A stretch of 64,000 nucleotides of DNA from Spirochaetota bacterium (GTDB taxonomy: Bacteria; Spirochaetota; UBA4802; UBA5368), in the NCBI GenBank assembly GCA_004297825.1, contig SCSX01000078.1, positions 1 through 64,000 on the forward strand, written 5' to 3'. The notes under the pieces are model-generated. The model was not told the origin of the DNA. It saw nothing but the letters and a program-made list of their open reading frames with translations, and did not search any database. The first letter of the stretch is position 1. The number at the start of each line of letters is the position of its first letter. Shown piece after piece: positions 61,627 to 64,000 of the stretch. The translations under genes and the position numbers were made by a program.

Positions 61627-62199
61627 TTACTTCATCCCGAGCGGCTCGCCCTTTTCGAGCCTGTCGACGATTTCGCGAAGGCGCCGCCTGCGGGTTTCGT
61701 CCTTTTTCGCGGAGAGCACCCATCGCAGGTAAAGCGCGCGTGTCGAGGGCGGCAGACCCTCGAAGGCGAGACGGGCGGGGGCCGATGCGCGGAGGGCGTC
61801 CATGATCCAACCCGGTATTTCAATCGGTACCGGTTCAGTTCCGGTGTCCGCTGATTCTGAAAGGTCGATTCCCGCGAGCGACTCCATGCCCGCGGGCGTC
61901 ATCCTTCCCTCCGCGATCATACGGCGCGCCCGCCTCCTGTTGGTTGCCGACCAGGCGCCCCCGGGCTTGCGGGGCGCGAACCTTTGGGCGTATGATTTCC
62001 CGTCTACGGTCCTGACGAGGTTGTCGATCCAGCCGAAACAGACCGCTTCCTCGACGGCCTCTTCGTAGCCCATCGAGGGAATCCCGGTGCGGGCCTTGTA
62101 GAACAGAACCCACACGAGCCTTTCGGACGAGTGGTTGAGCTCAAGCCATTCGCGCCACCGCTGCCGGTTCTCGAAAAAAATGGGATTGAAGGGGCTCAT
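61627..62199 (-). CDS. YdeI/OmpD-associated family protein
   Basis: 190 residues. FFENRQRWREWLELNHSSERLVWVLFYKARTGIPSMGYEEAVEEAVCFGWIDN is the family N-terminus, followed by RFAPRKPGGAWSATNRRRARRMIAEGRM and a C-terminal KDETRRRRLREIVDRL. Related proteins are described as bacteriocin- or peptide-resistance factors, but the activity is unknown. Start ATG 62199. Its stop lies 154 bases from the chemoreceptor start. Confidence 0.8.
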   Translation of the reverse strand: MSPFNPIFFENRQRWREWLELNHSSERLVWVLFYKARTGIPSMGYEEAVEEAVCFGWIDNLVRTVDGKSYAQRFAPRKPGGAWSATNRRRARRMIAEGRMTPAGMESLAGIDLSESADTGTEPVPIEIPGWIMDALRASAPARLAFEGLPPSTRALYLRWVLSAKKDETRRRRLREIVDRLEKGEPLGMK

Positions 62200-62336
62200 A
62201 CGCGCGGCGATCCTCCGGGGAAAATTCCGGTACTGAATGGAATCAAGGAAGCAACGATCATAGAGGCAGTATATCGGAATATCCCGGCCGGGGCAAGAAA
62301 AACCCCGGTGCGCGGGAGAGGGGATGGGTGCCGGTT

Positions 62337-63104
62337 TTATGAGGAGCGCGGGGGAGGGTTTGCCATTTCCCCGTCGTCCTCCAGGTTTTCGAGCGCGGTC
62401 AGGACCTTTTCCTGCGCGGAAATGATATCGGAAATGTCGGGCGGAAAGTGGAGGAAGCTGATAAGGTCTTCAATGAGCAGGTCCTTCGCGCGCGGGGTAA
62501 GGCAGGCGCACATCCTTGAGATTACGGTCCCGCTCGCCCCGGAAAGCGCGACGATGAGCGCGTGCGTGTCGATCTCGTGGAGGGTTTTCATGATATCCTC
62601 GTTCGAGAGGTCCGCGATCGCGCGCTCGAGCAGCGCGGTGTCGTCCGATACCGGCGGGCGTCCCTCAAGGCGGGCGAGTATCTTCGAGGTAGTTCCCTCG
62701 TATTCCTCTTCGCACAGGGAGTCGATCGCGCCCCGGTAGGATTCGGCGAAGAAAACCGCGAGGAGGTCTTTCATGGAGCGCGGGATGGTGCCGGATTGGA
62801 CCATGAGCAGCCCTTCGAGGAGAATGCCGCGCTCGAGCAGCTCCCGGCCCCGGTATCCCTGGGATAGTATCTGCATCTCAAGGGCCTTGCGCACTGCCTC
62901 GGGATCGGTGCCGTTTACCACCAGATCGAGACCCATGCGGAGGAAGGGGTGACCGGCGTCCTCCAGGTCGTCTTCGAGCGCGAGCAGGCCTTCCCTGCGG
63001 GCCTTGAGTCCCATGTTCATGAGCCTGGGGATGAGACGCGCGCATTCCCGGCGCTCATCATCGGTGCAGGCGATCCGCTCGGCGAAATTCCAGTCGTAAA
63101 TCAT
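62337..63104 (-). CDS. MotA-linker/FliG-C-like protein
   Basis: 255 residues, soluble. Residues 31-80 (MGLKARREGLLALEDDLEDAG...FLRMGLDLVVNGTDPEAVRKALEMQI) match the cytoplasmic MotA segment; residues 160-220 (ERAIADLSNEDIMKTLHEIDTHALIVALSGASGTVISRMCACLTPRAKDLLIEDL) resemble the FliG C-terminal repeat that touches MotA. No membrane helices are present. A protein combining both halves of the stator-rotor contact could modulate the flagellar motor; this is an inference. Start ATG 63104 follows GGGGG. Confidence 0.65.
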   Translation of the reverse strand: MIYDWNFAERIACTDDERRECARLIPRLMNMGLKARREGLLALEDDLEDAGHPFLRMGLDLVVNGTDPEAVRKALEMQILSQGYRGRELLERGILLEGLLMVQSGTIPRSMKDLLAVFFAESYRGAIDSLCEEEYEGTTSKILARLEGRPPVSDDTALLERAIADLSNEDIMKTLHEIDTHALIVALSGASGTVISRMCACLTPRAKDLLIEDLISFLHFPPDISDIISAQEKVLTALENLEDDGEMANPPPRSS

Positions 63105-63411
63105 GGTTCCCCCTGGATGGCGCAACAGCGCGTCGGTTGACGGAGCGCCAGGCTATCGGCCCCGGGAATCGGCGTGTTAAATATGAACCGGAAGTCTTAT
63201 TAAAGCATGCGCGAGTTTTTTTACAGCACGCGTGCGTATCTGTCAATAAAAAAGACTCCGGACTGCTGCATATCTTATCGGCCCCCGGCCCTGAAAGAGT
63301 ATAAAATAATTACCGCTTGAATTTTCGGCGACCCGGCTTGTATTCTTCCCTTTCAGGCCGCGCGGCAGATCAATCCCGCGTGCTGCCTGCGGTTTTCACC
63401 ACGGAGGATAC
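63105..63411. other. Intergenic region with two CCGATA-family motifs
   Basis: TATCGGCCCC at 63154-63163 and TATCGGCCCCC at 63276-63286 lie in the divergent gap between the MotA/FliG-like gene and the SanA-like gene. No gene is visible. Confidence 0.5.
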
Positions 63412-64000
63412 ATGAAGGGTCCGGATGCCGCCTCGATGATGCGCCTTCTAAAAAAAGCGTGCGCCGGGGGATGCGCGTTGCTCGTCGTATGCGTATGCAT
63501 AAACGCGTACCTTATTTTTTCGACGAGGGGGCTGATACGCGAGGCCACGTTGGACGGTGCCGCGTGCGATGCGGTGCTGGTGCCGGGCGCAAAGGTGTAC
63601 CGGGGCGGCGGGCTTTCGCACGTGCTCGAGGACAGGCTGGAGTCGGCGCGCGCACTGTACGTTCAGGGCGGGGCGGGGAAGCTCCTGCTCTCGGGGGACC
63701 ACGGCACGCGGTACTATGACGAGGTCAATGCCATGAAGCGCCATCTCATCGCGAAGGGCGTACCCGCGGAGGATATCTTCCTGGACCATGCCGGGTTCGA
63801 GACCTACGACAGCGTGTATCGCGCCGCGGAGGTGTTCGGGGTAAAGCGCGTGGTAATCTGCACACAGCGATTCCATCTCTACCGCGCGCTCTACATTGCC
63901 CGCGCGCTGGGACTGGAGGCGTACGGCCTCTCGGCGGACCGGCGCGTGTACCGGGGATGGATGCTGAACGAGACGCGCGAATTTTTCGCGCGGATAAAGG
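63412..64000 (+). CDS. SanA/YdcF-like (DUF218) membrane-anchored protein, cut by window end
   Basis: 196 residues are visible. A single helix (ALLVVCVCINAYLIFSTRG) is followed by a DUF218 domain: DAVLVPGAKVYRGGGLSHVLEDRLESARALYVQG, KLLLSGDHG, DEVNAMKRHLIAKGVPAEDIFLDHAGFETYDSVYRA and CTQRFHLYRALYIARALGLEAYG. SanA influences envelope permeability to vancomycin in E. coli. ATG 63412 follows GGAGG by four bases. The frame is open at 64000. Confidence 0.85.
   Translation, partial: MKGPDAASMMRLLKKACAGGCALLVVCVCINAYLIFSTRGLIREATLDGAACDAVLVPGAKVYRGGGLSHVLEDRLESARALYVQGGAGKLLLSGDHGTRYYDEVNAMKRHLIAKGVPAEDIFLDHAGFETYDSVYRAAEVFGVKRVVICTQRFHLYRALYIARALGLEAYGLSADRRVYRGWMLNETREFFARIK

Overview
The window looks like a stretch of chromosome from a free-living, GC-rich, diderm bacterium. 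The gene order rpsB-tsf-pyrH-frr-uppS-cdsA-dxr-rseP, a very short EF-Ts, an S2 protein with an acidic tail, futalosine-pathway menaquinone genes, a six-helix chemoreceptor and a MotA/FliG-like protein fit a deep-branching, probably uncultured, spirochaete-like lineage. That placement is an inference from gene content and was not tested by phylogeny.

Layout. 1-7.4 kb: a cyclase-family hydrolase, a DUF1801 protein, an AT-rich RelE/Xre toxin-antitoxin pair between two imperfect direct repeats, a secreted endonuclease/phosphatase-fold protein, an MFS transporter, an aldehyde dehydrogenase and a small HExxH membrane protein. 7.5-15.7 kb: D-aminoacylase, a His-rich NicO-like transporter, an HGSNAT-like acyltransferase, a LysE exporter, then a GH130 protein and a GT4 enzyme with an extra C-terminal domain on the minus strand. 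16.4-33.5 kb is an accessory, lower-GC region: a WYL regulator, a GIY-YIG nuclease framed by palindromic repeats, a complete type I-C CRISPR-Cas locus (cas3-cas5c-cas8c[cas11c]-cas7c, then a DUF4160/DUF2442 pair, then cas4-cas1-cas2) with a 19-repeat array, a HicB with a deleted HicA, a small membrane protein followed by AzlCD, a C26 lipoprotein, a 50-bp perfect palindrome, and an Xre-ImmA/PIN toxin-antitoxin pair.

33.6-41.4 kb is core: DUF4321, a gap that appears to encode a structured RNA, then the eight-gene translation/envelope operon ending in a strong hairpin. 41.4-50 kb: a lipoprotein nucleosidase, MqnB and MqnD, an HATPase-like protein, a MATE exporter, a ROK regulator with a promoter-embedded palindrome, a SET-domain methyltransferase, a DnaJ-like protein, peptidyl-tRNA hydrolase and a STAS protein. 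50-64 kb: an alcohol dehydrogenase, two tandem GT4 glycosyltransferases with a methyltransferase, a RelE-type TA pair, a second methyltransferase, an ADP-forming acyl-CoA synthetase, UppP, a chemoreceptor, a YdeI-like protein, the MotA/FliG-like protein and a SanA/YdcF-like protein cut by the window end.

The most interesting structural signals are repeat-borne: the GIY-YIG repeat unit, the TA-flanking repeats, a dispersed GGGG-N-CCGATA motif concentrated in intergenic DNA, the 50-bp palindrome, and the RNA-like fold upstream of rpsB. No tRNA or rRNA gene was seen.
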